A model generated the notes under the pieces. That model was not told the origin of the DNA. It worked only from the letters and a program-made list of their open reading frames with translations, and made no database searches. A program made the position numbers and the translations under genes. DNA of 59,535 bases, from NCBI GenBank assembly GCA_019359375.1, contig JAHHHL010000041.1, forward strand, positions 1 to 59,535. Direction: 5' to 3'. Numbering within the stretch: the first letter of the stretch is position 1; every line of letters starts with the position of its first letter. Positions 45,640 through 53,598 of this stretch are shown piece by piece. This DNA is from Lyngbya sp. HA4199-MV5 (lineage in GTDB: Bacteria; Cyanobacteriota; Cyanobacteriia; Leptolyngbyales; Leptolyngbyaceae).

Positions 45640-45789
45640 ATAACCCCTTGTTTCCTCCCTTCTGCCTCCTGCCTTCTGCCCTCTGCCTTCTTGCCTCTTA
45701 CCTTCTAACAACCAACAACCAACAACTAAAAACTCTCTTGCCTTCCGCCTCCTGCCCTCTGCCTCCTGCCTTTCCCCCTCTGCCCTCGT
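45640..45789. repeat. Heptamer repeats downstream of the MFS gene
   Basis: CTGCCTC/CTGCCCT (x10 or so) flanking CAACAAC units, up to the stop codon of the minus-strand MFS gene. Confidence 0.75.
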
Positions 45790-47034
45790 TCAAATCACAT
45801 CCTGCAAAACGCGCCGTGTGCTCCGCCATGCCCAAATGCCAACCAGACTGACGATCGCGCCCATGCCTAGCAGCACAATGCGAAGACCAATGGCATCGGT
45901 GAGTGGACCCGCGATCGCCAGCGGCACACTCAGGGCAATATTCACCACATTATTTTGAAAGCCAAACACCTTGCCGCGCATCGATTCTGGCGTTTGTCGC
46001 TGAATGAGCGTCTGCATGGGAACCCCCACCATCGAAGCCCCAACGCCCAGCATGGCACTCAGACCTAAACCCAGCCAGAGGTGACTGGTAAACGTAAATG
46101 CCGTTAGCCCTGCTGCCATGATGAGAAAGCCGATTAGGGGCAGTGGCTTGTGGTGAAAACGATCGCCCCAGTGCCCCAGCGCTGCCGCGCCAAACACCAT
46201 ACCAATGCCCGCCGCCGCCAGCAAAAAGCCAAACTGCGTCGATGCCAGCCCAATTTCTTCGACCAGATTGATCGCCAGCACCGTTAATGCCGCAAAAACG
46301 GAATACAGAATGGTCAACTGCACCATCGCGCTACTGACTAAGCGATCTTGCCTCAGATAAGCCAACCCTGCTTTAAAGTCACTCCAGGGATGGGCTTGCA
46401 CAATCTGAGGGTCAGCACCACTTTTGCGAATCGGCAGGCAGTATAAAATCGCCGCACCAATCAGGTAAAGCCCACCGATCAAAAACGCTTGCCCAAACTC
46501 CCCCCCCACCTTTGCCAGGGTAAGCAACGGTTCCCCGATCGCAAACCCCACAATGAGCGATCCCATCAGCGTGGTGGTAAACAGCGCATTGGCACTCATC
46601 AGCCCCTGACGAGGCACTAACAGCGGAATAGCCGCCTGTTCTGCGGGGGCAAAAAACTGGGTCAGCGTGGATTCAACAAAGCCGATAACTAAGAGCACGA
46701 CGAAGGCTTTGGGCAACAGAGGCATCGCGAGAATGAGCACCCCGCGCAGCAGATTACAGGCGACGAGAATTTGTCGTTTATCGAAGCGATCGACAAAAAT
46801 ACCCGCTGCCGAACCAAACATAATGGCAGGCAACGTGATGGCAAACAGCAGTGCTGAACGGGCAGAGTTTTCCAGTCCGGTTGCGGGCTGATAGTTGACC
46901 AGGAGCGCAATCAAAAACACAAAAAAGATCTTATCGGCAACCTGCGACAAGACCTGCGCCGTCCACAGCGCCAGAAAGGGTCGATTCTTGAGGAGTGTAC
47001 CAAACCCACCATCCGAAGGACTGGTTGGAAGCAT
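45790..47034 (-). CDS. MFS transporter (EntS/MFS_3-like)
   Basis: A 414-residue, 12-segment major facilitator. Landmarks are NRPFLALWTAQVLSQVADKI at the first helix and the loop GIFVDRFDKRQILVACNLLR after helix 2. This group exports siderophores, drugs or metabolites, and the direction is likely outward; the substrate is unknown. The frame is open to 47175, but the upstream part (LEWLRWLHIALLHHCTS) does not look like an MFS N-terminus, so the ATG at 47034 (MLPTSPSDGGFG) is preferred. No partner gene is adjacent. Confidence 0.85.
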   Translation of the reverse strand: MLPTSPSDGGFGTLLKNRPFLALWTAQVLSQVADKIFFVFLIALLVNYQPATGLENSARSALLFAITLPAIMFGSAAGIFVDRFDKRQILVACNLLRGVLILAMPLLPKAFVVLLVIGFVESTLTQFFAPAEQAAIPLLVPRQGLMSANALFTTTLMGSLIVGFAIGEPLLTLAKVGGEFGQAFLIGGLYLIGAAILYCLPIRKSGADPQIVQAHPWSDFKAGLAYLRQDRLVSSAMVQLTILYSVFAALTVLAINLVEEIGLASTQFGFLLAAAGIGMVFGAAALGHWGDRFHHKPLPLIGFLIMAAGLTAFTFTSHLWLGLGLSAMLGVGASMVGVPMQTLIQRQTPESMRGKVFGFQNNVVNIALSVPLAIAGPLTDAIGLRIVLLGMGAIVSLVGIWAWRSTRRVLQDVI

Positions 47035-47218
47035 AGCGTTTTGTCTAGAAAAGCGTTTGGGAACCAGGTGACTATCCTCCCTTGAGGTGCAATGGTGTAG
47101 CAGGGCGATGTGCAGCCATCGCAACCATTCCAGAGCGGCAAGCTGAGCTATTTTAGTGTTCCCGCATGAAAGCAAACCAGAAAATAAACAAGCTTATTTT
47201 CTCCTTTTACGTTACTTC

Positions 47219-47794
47219 TCACCGTTCATCGTAACGGTGCAACAGGGCAGTTATAAAATTGACCGCTGACAGCGCCACTGGAGGTTTAGCTGCATGGGGT
47301 GTCAGCCACCAGCCATGCGCCGTTTGGGGCGATCGCCAAAGCTCAAGATGCGCCACACCAGGGTCAGCGTAGAAACTGTCCTCGCCTCCCCCCAGCAAGG
47401 CTGAACTCCAATGGGTAAACCAGTCGTGACTGAGACGATACACTGGGAAGCTGCCTATAAGCGGTACGCCCCAACCATCGATCGTCAGCACAGCCTTAAC
47501 ACTTCCCCCCAGGTATTCCCAGGCAACGGCTGCACTTATGGCACCCACAACACCTGCACTGAACCCAATGAATACTAACGGAGGCACCGCCCTTAGATCC
47601 GGATCATCGCGGCTGGTTTGCTCATGAAGAAACCGCAGCACATGCCATCCCGCATAGGCAGGATAGCGCTCAGCCGGAAACACCAGCAAAGACTCTGGCT
47701 GTAACGCCACCCCCCCGGATGCGTCCCGCACACTCTGAATAAACTGCTGCGTTAATTGGCGATCGTGCATACCAGGACAAATGACAATCCTCAT
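47219..47794 (-). CDS. Small alpha/beta-hydrolase-like protein
   Basis: 191 residues. MRIVICPGMHD forms a first strand and loop, and FIGFSAGVVGA is a nucleophile elbow (GxSxG with S about 96); AHGWWLTPHA could supply the catalytic histidine. It is shorter than typical hydrolases and lacks an obvious lid. Cyanobacteria have similar unassigned proteins. An esterase or thioesterase role is possible but unproved. It lies upstream of the MFS gene on the same strand with 185 bases between. Confidence 0.6.
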   Translation of the reverse strand: MRIVICPGMHDRQLTQQFIQSVRDASGGVALQPESLLVFPAERYPAYAGWHVLRFLHEQTSRDDPDLRAVPPLVFIGFSAGVVGAISAAVAWEYLGGSVKAVLTIDGWGVPLIGSFPVYRLSHDWFTHWSSALLGGGEDSFYADPGVAHLELWRSPQTAHGWWLTPHAAKPPVALSAVNFITALLHRYDER

Positions 47795-48114
47795 CCGTTT
47801 AGCTTTTAGCCTTCAGTTCAGCAATTGGCGGTCAGCGGTCAGCGGTCAGCTTGTTAGCCTTTAGCCTTCTGCCTGCTTCTAAAAACTAACAACCAACAAC
47901 TAACAACTTTCCTAGCCTTCATCCTTCACTCCTCACCCCTCAAGCATCTTAAGCATTTTCAAACACATTTCTGCCCTATCCCCCTGGATAGGATGTTACC
48001 CTAGACGCTAATGGGTAATGCTTCTGAGCCGTATCCTTGTCGTAACAGGCGATCGAGATGGCTTGAGTGAGCGATCGTTTCCCAGCTTAGTCCATTCATG
48101 TTGAGGCAGTATCA
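47795..48114. other. Repeat tract and regulatory region upstream of the chelatase gene
   Basis: Begins with GCGGTCA heptamers (x4), then TAGCCTT, CAACAAC/TAACAAC and CTCACCC units to about 47945. The remaining 170 bases contain an inverted repeat (47975-47992) and the promoter and leader of the His-tailed chelatase gene. No ORF. Confidence 0.65.
47975..47992. promoter_or_regulatory. C-tract inverted repeat, possible Ni/Co/Cu-sensor operator
   Basis: CCTATCC-CCCT-GGATAGG: a perfect 7-bp inverted repeat whose C-run between TAT and ATA resembles operators of CsoR/RcnR/InrS-type metal sensors. It is 123 bases upstream of the gene encoding a chelatase with a His-rich tail. Assignment rests on form and context only. 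Confidence 0.4.
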
Positions 48115-49305
48115 GTGGTCGCTACTCCTGAAAAACTCCAGCCCTTAGTTAACGAGTCTAACAACGAGTCCAACGCCCAGGATCGGGTAGCCGTTCTCTT
48201 AATGGGCTACGGCGAAGTAGAAAGCTATGAAGACTTTGCCAACTACAACGAGCAAGCGCTGAATCTTCTAACGGCAAAGTTTGCGCCTGTCCCGACCTGG
48301 GTGTATCCGCCGCTGGCAAAGCTGTTAGCCGCGTTTGACCTGCACGAATGGAGTCATCAGCACGACCATTTCATTTCGCCCCATAATGCGATTTTTGAGC
48401 GTCAGCGGGCTGGCGTAGAGCAGTCTTTACAAGAGCGCTGGGGCGATCGTGTGAAGGTCTTCAAAGCCTTCAACTTTTGTGCTCCCTTCTTGCCAGAACA
48501 GGTTTTAGAGGACGTTAAAGCGCGAGGGTTTGACAAGATTCTGATTTATCCGCTTCTGGTGGTCGATTCCATTTTCACCAGCGGCATTGCGGTGGAGCAG
48601 GTCAACAAAGCGCTGACGAAGCTGGCGGATGGCACCGAGCACTGGGTCAAAGGCACGCGCTACATCCCATCGTTTTACAACGAGCCTGAGTATATCGATC
48701 TGCTTGCCGACCTGGTAGAAGATAAGATCAAAACTGACCTGGCTGTGGCGCATCTTCCCTCCCAAACGGGCATTGTGCTGATGAATCATGGCTGCCCCCA
48801 CAAAGCGAAAGGCTTTACGTCTGGAATTGATGAGAGTCAGGCATTGTACGATCGCGTCCGCGAGAAGTTGATCTACCGCTATCCCCTGACCTCGGTGGGT
48901 TGGCTGAATCACCAAACGCCGCTCATCGAATGGACGCAACCAAATGCTGAACTCGCTGCCAGGAACTTGATTGATCTGGGTGCGACGGCTCTCATCTTCA
49001 TGCCGATCGGTTTTGCCACCGAAAACCACGAAACCTTGCTAGATGTAGACCACATCATCCATACCCTGCGTCGCAAGCATCCTGAAGTAACTTATGTGCA
49101 GATGGAATGCGTTAACGATCGACCAGACTTCCTCAAAATGGTTGCAGAATGGGCGCATCCACAAATCGAGGCGCTGCTGGCAGAGCAGGCGCTAACGGTG
49201 AATCCCAGCCTTGCCCCCCACAGCCATGAGCATCACAACGGTCACTCACACGGAGATTCGCACGGGCATGGGCACTCGCACGGGCATGGGCACCATCATC
49301 ATTAG
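48115..49305 (+). CDS. Ferrochelatase-like protein with a C-terminal histidine-rich tail
   Basis: 396 residues of the ferrochelatase/CbiX chelatase fold. AVLLMGYGEVESYEDFANY is the N-terminal strand; NHGCPHKAKG (H225) stands at the first active-site His, and ENHETLLDVD (E303-D312) at the second-domain His/Glu site, close to the ferrochelatase HxETL motif. The last 28 residues (369-396) hold 15 histidines alternating with Gly and Ser, a metal-binding tail seen in Ni or Co chaperones. It is more divergent than housekeeping HemH and may insert Ni or Co, or supply Fe. GTG start at 48115; an upstream C-tract operator and a downstream terminator frame a single-gene unit. Confidence 0.75.
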   Translation: MVATPEKLQPLVNESNNESNAQDRVAVLLMGYGEVESYEDFANYNEQALNLLTAKFAPVPTWVYPPLAKLLAAFDLHEWSHQHDHFISPHNAIFERQRAGVEQSLQERWGDRVKVFKAFNFCAPFLPEQVLEDVKARGFDKILIYPLLVVDSIFTSGIAVEQVNKALTKLADGTEHWVKGTRYIPSFYNEPEYIDLLADLVEDKIKTDLAVAHLPSQTGIVLMNHGCPHKAKGFTSGIDESQALYDRVREKLIYRYPLTSVGWLNHQTPLIEWTQPNAELAARNLIDLGATALIFMPIGFATENHETLLDVDHIIHTLRRKHPEVTYVQMECVNDRPDFLKMVAEWAHPQIEALLAEQALTVNPSLAPHSHEHHNGHSHGDSHGHGHSHGHGHHHH

Positions 49306-49342
49306 ATAAGCTCGAAAACCATCCTTGAGCTAATCACATCGT

Positions 49343-49384
49343 TGTGTTGCTGGATGCGATCGCGCCCAGCAACACATTGTTTTT
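49343..49384 (+). terminator. Rho-independent terminator of the chelatase gene
   Basis: TGTGTTGCTGG (49343-49353) and CCAGCAACACA (49366-49376) form a perfect 11-bp stem around a loop containing GCGATCGC, followed by TTGTTTTT. It lies 38 bases after the stop codon. Confidence 0.85.
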
Positions 49385-49439
49385 GCATTCCGTTCACCGT
49401 TCAGTACCATAGAAATACCTGCTGCGAGCCACCTTGCTA

Positions 49440-49564
49440 GGGGCTGTCATCAATTACTACTACACATTACTTTTAGCAAGGGTTCCAGCCCCTAGCTTCA
49501 TGTCTTGGACGGGCGCGATCATGCTGATACCGAAAGGTTTCGGAGCTGAATTGATGACGCGCCC
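49440..49564. mobile_element. 125-bp MITE (element C), copy 2, inverted
   Basis: Ends GGGGCTGTCATCAATT and AATTGATGACGCGCCC, flanked by TA. Same length as copies at 31077 and 59110, in the opposite orientation. It sits between the chelatase terminator and Uma2, and a spurious ORF (49434-49691) runs through it. Confidence 0.75.
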
Positions 49565-49591
49565 TAGTGAAACCTCTATTGGTGAAAAGCG

Positions 49592-50308
49592 ATGTCCCTA
49601 CTTGAACTTCCACCCACCCAGGCGGAACTTCCCTACGACGATGGTGTCCCGATGGAAAGTGCGCGACACAAAACCCAGATGGACTTGCTGATCGACGCGC
49701 TCATCCCCTGGTTGGCTCAGCGAGACGATGGCTTTGTCGGGGGCAGTATGTTTGTCTATTACAGTCTGGCGCAGGTACGCAACCAGGACTTTAAAGGACC
49801 AGACTTTTTTGCCGTGTTGGGAGTCCCTAAAGAGAAACGCAAAAGTTGGGTCGTGTGGGAAGAAGGGAAAGCACCCGATGTCGTGATTGAGTTGCTGTCA
49901 GACAGTACCGCTGCCGCCGACAAAACGAAGAAAAAGCTCATCTATCAAGAGCAAATGCGAGTGCCAGAATACTTCTGGTACGACCCCTTTAACCCGAGTG
50001 ACTGGGCTGGTTTTGCGATGCAGCAAAATGGGTATCAACCCCTTGTTCTCAATGATCGCGATCAGTTGCTGAGTGTCTCCTTGGGCTTAGCCCTACAGCG
50101 TTGGCAGGGAACATACAAAGGCATTGATGCGACCTGGTTGCGCTGGGCAACGGTAGAAGGAGACCTGTTGCCAACGCCTGAAGAACAGGAACATCAACGA
50201 GCCGAACAGGAACATCAACAAGCAGAGCTGGAACGTCAACGAGCCGAACAGGAACGCCAACGAGCCGAACAGGAACGTCAACGAGCGGATGGTGCAGAGG
50301 AGCAGTGA
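49592..50308 (+). CDS. Uma2-family endonuclease-like protein, ends at an in-frame TGA
   Basis: 238 residues of the PD-(D/E)xK-like Uma2 (DUF820) family, very abundant in cyanobacteria and of unknown biological role. DFFAVLGVPKEKRKSWVVWE and APDVVIELLSDST carry the nuclease core; a coiled tail of EQERQRA heptads (50173-50290) follows, coded by a 21-bp tandem repeat. After the TGA (50306-50308) the same frame continues 37 codons (LQTARNLLVEGMTMEQVARL, then TGLNAEAIAPLL) to a stop at 50420-50422. That looks like the normal Uma2 C-terminus (an EQVARLTGL-type helix), so the TGA probably truncates the protein. Confidence 0.82.
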   Translation: MSLLELPPTQAELPYDDGVPMESARHKTQMDLLIDALIPWLAQRDDGFVGGSMFVYYSLAQVRNQDFKGPDFFAVLGVPKEKRKSWVVWEEGKAPDVVIELLSDSTAAADKTKKKLIYQEQMRVPEYFWYDPFNPSDWAGFAMQQNGYQPLVLNDRDQLLSVSLGLALQRWQGTYKGIDATWLRWATVEGDLLPTPEEQEHQRAEQEHQQAELERQRAEQERQRAEQERQRADGAEEQ

Positions 50309-50436
50309 CTACAAACAGCGCGCAACCTACTGGTAGAAGGGATGACGATGGAACAGGTTGCCAGACTCACAGGGCTGAATGCAGAGGCGATCGCGCCCTT
50401 GCTTTTGTCATCTGAGCCGTGAGATGTCGTCTGGGC

Positions 50437-50550
50437 ATGAATGCGATCGTGTTTGGTAACATGACGCTGGTCTTTAGTGCGATCGCGATGAAACTAAAAA
50501 ACCTGCGTTCGGGAGAAGAATTGAGACAAGAAAGAGGCAAATTCAAATAG
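50437..50550 (+). CDS. Tiny ORF or gene remnant (doubtful)
   Basis: 37 codons: MNAIVFGNMTLVFSAIAMKL, then KNLRSGEELRQERGKFK. It has one hydrophobic stretch and a charged tail. No ribosome site or family was recognised; it may be the leftover end of another gene. The rest of the 264-base gap shows nothing else. Confidence 0.2.
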   Translation: MNAIVFGNMTLVFSAIAMKLKNLRSGEELRQERGKFK

Positions 50551-50686
50551 TCTGAAAAGGCTAAACTCTTGCGCCTGGTTTGCCCTCATGTTTAGTCTAG
50601 AAGAACTCTTTTGCTCCGTGGATGATTTTTGCCAATTCTTTGCGACTGCCTTGTAACATGAGGAATAACCCACTTGCCTCGATCAC

Positions 50687-51505
50687 ATGAGTGACTTTGA
50701 TCGTTACTACCGAGTGTTAGGACTAAGACCTGGAGCGTCCCTTGAGGCGGTTAATCAGGCATATCGCCAATTGGCGTTCCAGTGGCATCCTGATCGTTTG
50801 CCCAAAGACGATCTAACGCTACAAGCGGAAGCACAAGAAAAGCTCAAAGCACTAAACCAGGCACGGGATCAATTACGATCGCGTCCGCTTCACTACCAAG
50901 CCCGTGCTGAGCGTTATGCAGACAGAGACCGGGGTTACGCTGATCGAGGCTCTGCTCGTGATGACTATAACCAGCCGTCGCGCCCGAAGCCACCGCAAGC
51001 TAAAGCTTCTTCTCAAGCCGATCGGGATGCAGCGGCTCAGTCTACTTCTTCTGCCTCGCGATCGGCTGCTCGCCAACCCTCCAATTTCGCCTCTTGGCAG
51101 CAACAGCCTCCTCCGCCCGCTTCAGCTAGCCGTCGGTCTACGACTGATTTAAGCGGTACTGATTGGCAAGGAGCAGATTTGCGAGAGCAGGATTTCTCCG
51201 GTCGAAACCTGAGTCAAGCAAACCTGAGTCACGCGAATCTTAGCGATGCTTTTTTGCATAGGGTGAATCTCTCCCATGCCAACTTAGCGAGTGCCAATTT
51301 ATTTCGGGCAAATTTGCTGCAAGCGGATCTCCGCCATGCCAATCTTCGGGACGCAAATTTGATTGGGGCTGATTTAAGTGGGGCTGACTTAAGTGGGGCT
51401 GACCTTCAAGGAGCCAAAATTGGCTTTTCCGATCGGATCATGGTCAAATTGACGGGCGCAATCCTCACGGGCGTGATTATGCCCGATGGCAGTGTTCATT
51501 CTTAG
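50687..51505 (+). CDS. DnaJ-domain pentapeptide-repeat protein
   Basis: 272 residues: a J-domain (1-67; YYRVLGLRPGASLEAVNQAY, with HPD at 35-37) that would stimulate an Hsp70, an Arg/Ala/Ser-rich low-complexity linker (68-155) and a pentapeptide-repeat domain of about 20 A(D/N)Lxx units (LSQANLSHANLSDAFLHRVN and on), which forms a right-handed quadrilateral helix. The combination suggests DnaK is directed to a particular partner or membrane. It is 40 bases, convergent, from a large pentapeptide protein. Confidence 0.88.
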   Translation: MSDFDRYYRVLGLRPGASLEAVNQAYRQLAFQWHPDRLPKDDLTLQAEAQEKLKALNQARDQLRSRPLHYQARAERYADRDRGYADRGSARDDYNQPSRPKPPQAKASSQADRDAAAQSTSSASRSAARQPSNFASWQQQPPPPASASRRSTTDLSGTDWQGADLREQDFSGRNLSQANLSHANLSDAFLHRVNLSHANLASANLFRANLLQADLRHANLRDANLIGADLSGADLSGADLQGAKIGFSDRIMVKLTGAILTGVIMPDGSVHS

Positions 51506-51544
51506 GCAGCGCCATTAATCTCCTGCCCCTCGACTCCCTTTTCT

Positions 51545-53296
51545 TCACGGCTGCTTTGTCTCTGTCCACATCAGCGCGATCGCCAATCGCATAGCTTGCC
51601 CCACGGTGGATAAGCGAGCGGCTTCGGGTGCCGTTTTTTCCCAACGCTGCATGTGAGCGCGAAAGCTTGTGTCTTGTTTGGCGCGTTGAGTGATGACCTG
51701 GCTAACTACTTTCTTTTGAATGTCTTCGGTGGCAATGCCTTGGCGCGTGAGATAGTTCAATAATTGCTGGACGCTTTGCACAAATTGTTCAGGTGCCTGA
51801 GACATCATGATGTGCTGCATTTGTCGTACCACTTCCTGGTATAACCGTATGCGTCGATCGGGTGATGGCAAAAGCTTTGGTTCTGCTGGTGCTGGTTGAG
51901 GAGGGCAATCTAGGGTCAGGTTCGGCTCGCAATCCTGAGGGGCGATCGTCAACAGGTTTGCAATCTCAGCCTGATGCGTTATCAGCCGCTGCAACACCTC
52001 TGGATAAAGCTGAAAAATGCGCCGCGATAAAATTTTGGCATTCACGGTGCGGCTTGCTTTTAACCGTACCAGGTAGTGATCATCTGAGGATTCATAGGCT
52101 TTTACGGTCAGCGCCAACCCGTTTCCTTCTCGACCGATTTGTGCCAACGTAAAAGCAAGTGCTTCCCAGTTGGGTGCTTCTGTCAGATGCACTTCGATTA
52201 CGGCATTGTCTTCGTCATATTGCCGCCCTAGTTCGCCGGGTTCCAGTTCACGCCCTGTGGGGTAGCGATCGGTGGGGCTTTTGGTTGTGTAATTAAACTG
52301 GGTAAAGACATAGCGGCAATTGGTTTTGGAAAAATCTGTGTCTTCTAGATGCCAGTTGGCGATGCAGCAGCCCGTCAGCTGAGCGCCGTCCAGGTTGGTG
52401 CGGATGAGGTGGCTTTCTAGCAGGTACGCATCGCTCAGGTCGGCTTCGTTTAAGGAGGTATCGCTCAAATACGCGCCGCTGAGGTCTGCCCGCTGCAACG
52501 AGGCTCCCCGCAGATTGGCATCTTTGAGATCGGCTCTGAGCAAGTAAACATCTTCCAAATTTGCCCGCAACAAATGCGCTTTGCTGAGGCTTGCTTTCAG
52601 CAAATACGCTCCGGCTAAATTGGCTCGACTCAAATCGGCGTTGCTGAGGATTGCCTCACTTAGATCTGCCCCGGTTAAAATGACTCGGTGTAAATCGGCT
52701 CCTGTGAGGTTTGCCTGCCGTAAATAAACACCGCTCAGATTTGCTTCAATTAAATTCGTGCTGATGAGTGATGCTTCTCGCAAGTTTGCTTCTTCTAAGT
52801 GTGCCTCTCGCAAGTTAGCCCGATCGAGATTGGCGCTGGCAAGATTCGCACGGCGCAGGTTGGCTTCCATGAGTTCTGCCCCGGTTAGCAAACTGCTGCC
52901 AAGTTTCGCCCGTTCTAGATTGACCTGATCTAATTTTGCTTCTTGAAGGTTCGCGCTACTCAGATCGGCTTCTTGAAGCACAGCCCAGTTCAAATCAGCG
53001 CTTTGCAATTGCGCTAATCGAAGGTCGGCTTTACTCAGATTGGCACCGCTGAGAATCGCCTGGTTCAGAATAGCGTTGTTGAGAGAGGCACTACGAAGGT
53101 CTGCTCGTCGCAAGCAAGTGGCTGTCAGGTTAGCGCGACTCAAAAACGCCCAACTCAGGTTCGCTCCTGTCAAATTTGCTCCAGTGAGATCGGCATCTCT
53201 CAAGTTAACGCCGCTCAGGCTGGCTCCACTCAGGTCAACATGGGAAAAGTCTCGCTCGCCTTTCTGGTATCGCTCCAGTAGATCCTGTACTTGCAT
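51545..53296 (-). CDS. Large pentapeptide-repeat protein with a C-terminal domain of unknown function
   Basis: 583 residues. Residues 15-330 are about 60 consecutive pentapeptides (ANLTGANLSWAFLSRANLTA and on), a rigid beta-helix. The C-terminal 250 residues contain GRELEPGELGRQYDEDNAVI, a mixed alpha/beta stretch (EAPNWEALAFTLAQIGREGN) and a helical end (VVRQMQHIMMSQAPEQFVQS) that I cannot assign. No signal peptide. Pentapeptide proteins may mimic DNA, act as effectors or organise complexes; role unknown. Confidence 0.85.
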   Translation of the reverse strand: MQVQDLLERYQKGERDFSHVDLSGASLSGVNLRDADLTGANLTGANLSWAFLSRANLTATCLRRADLRSASLNNAILNQAILSGANLSKADLRLAQLQSADLNWAVLQEADLSSANLQEAKLDQVNLERAKLGSSLLTGAELMEANLRRANLASANLDRANLREAHLEEANLREASLISTNLIEANLSGVYLRQANLTGADLHRVILTGADLSEAILSNADLSRANLAGAYLLKASLSKAHLLRANLEDVYLLRADLKDANLRGASLQRADLSGAYLSDTSLNEADLSDAYLLESHLIRTNLDGAQLTGCCIANWHLEDTDFSKTNCRYVFTQFNYTTKSPTDRYPTGRELEPGELGRQYDEDNAVIEVHLTEAPNWEALAFTLAQIGREGNGLALTVKAYESSDDHYLVRLKASRTVNAKILSRRIFQLYPEVLQRLITHQAEIANLLTIAPQDCEPNLTLDCPPQPAPAEPKLLPSPDRRIRLYQEVVRQMQHIMMSQAPEQFVQSVQQLLNYLTRQGIATEDIQKKVVSQVITQRAKQDTSFRAHMQRWEKTAPEAARLSTVGQAMRLAIALMWTETKQP

Positions 53297-53598
53297 ATTG
53301 ACCTTTTGAGCAGAATGCCGATCGTGTCAGGTGCAAAGGCTGACTATGAAGTATCTTTCTTGTGCTTAAGTCTGACGCAGATTCAGGATTGCTACAGAGT
53401 AAATCGATTTGATGGGATAGTCGAGAGCCATCAGCGAACCAGTTTAGGGTTTGTAGAGCAATTAGTTGTAAAGCCCTAAAGCCTTCGGCATACCAGAAAG
53501 GGTTTTTCGTTGTTAGACTAAGCGCTCAATGGGTACAGCTGACTAAAAACTTTTCTTGAATGCGCTTCGCGCTATACAACTAAAAACTTAACAACTAC
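53297..53598. repeat. Spacer with a pair of hairpin elements and short heptamers
   Basis: GTTGTAAAGCC with a GCCTTCGGC hairpin starts at 53465, and an inverted counterpart (GCGCTTCGCGC then TATACAAC) lies at 53561-53580; TTTTTCG/GTTGTTAG heptamer remnants lie between and after them. No gene in the 302-base gap; 53297-53460 shows nothing clear. Confidence 0.55.

Noticed and set aside
49434-49691. 85-codon ORF after the chelatase
   Set aside because: It begins inside MITE C and then runs through the Uma2 gene in another frame.
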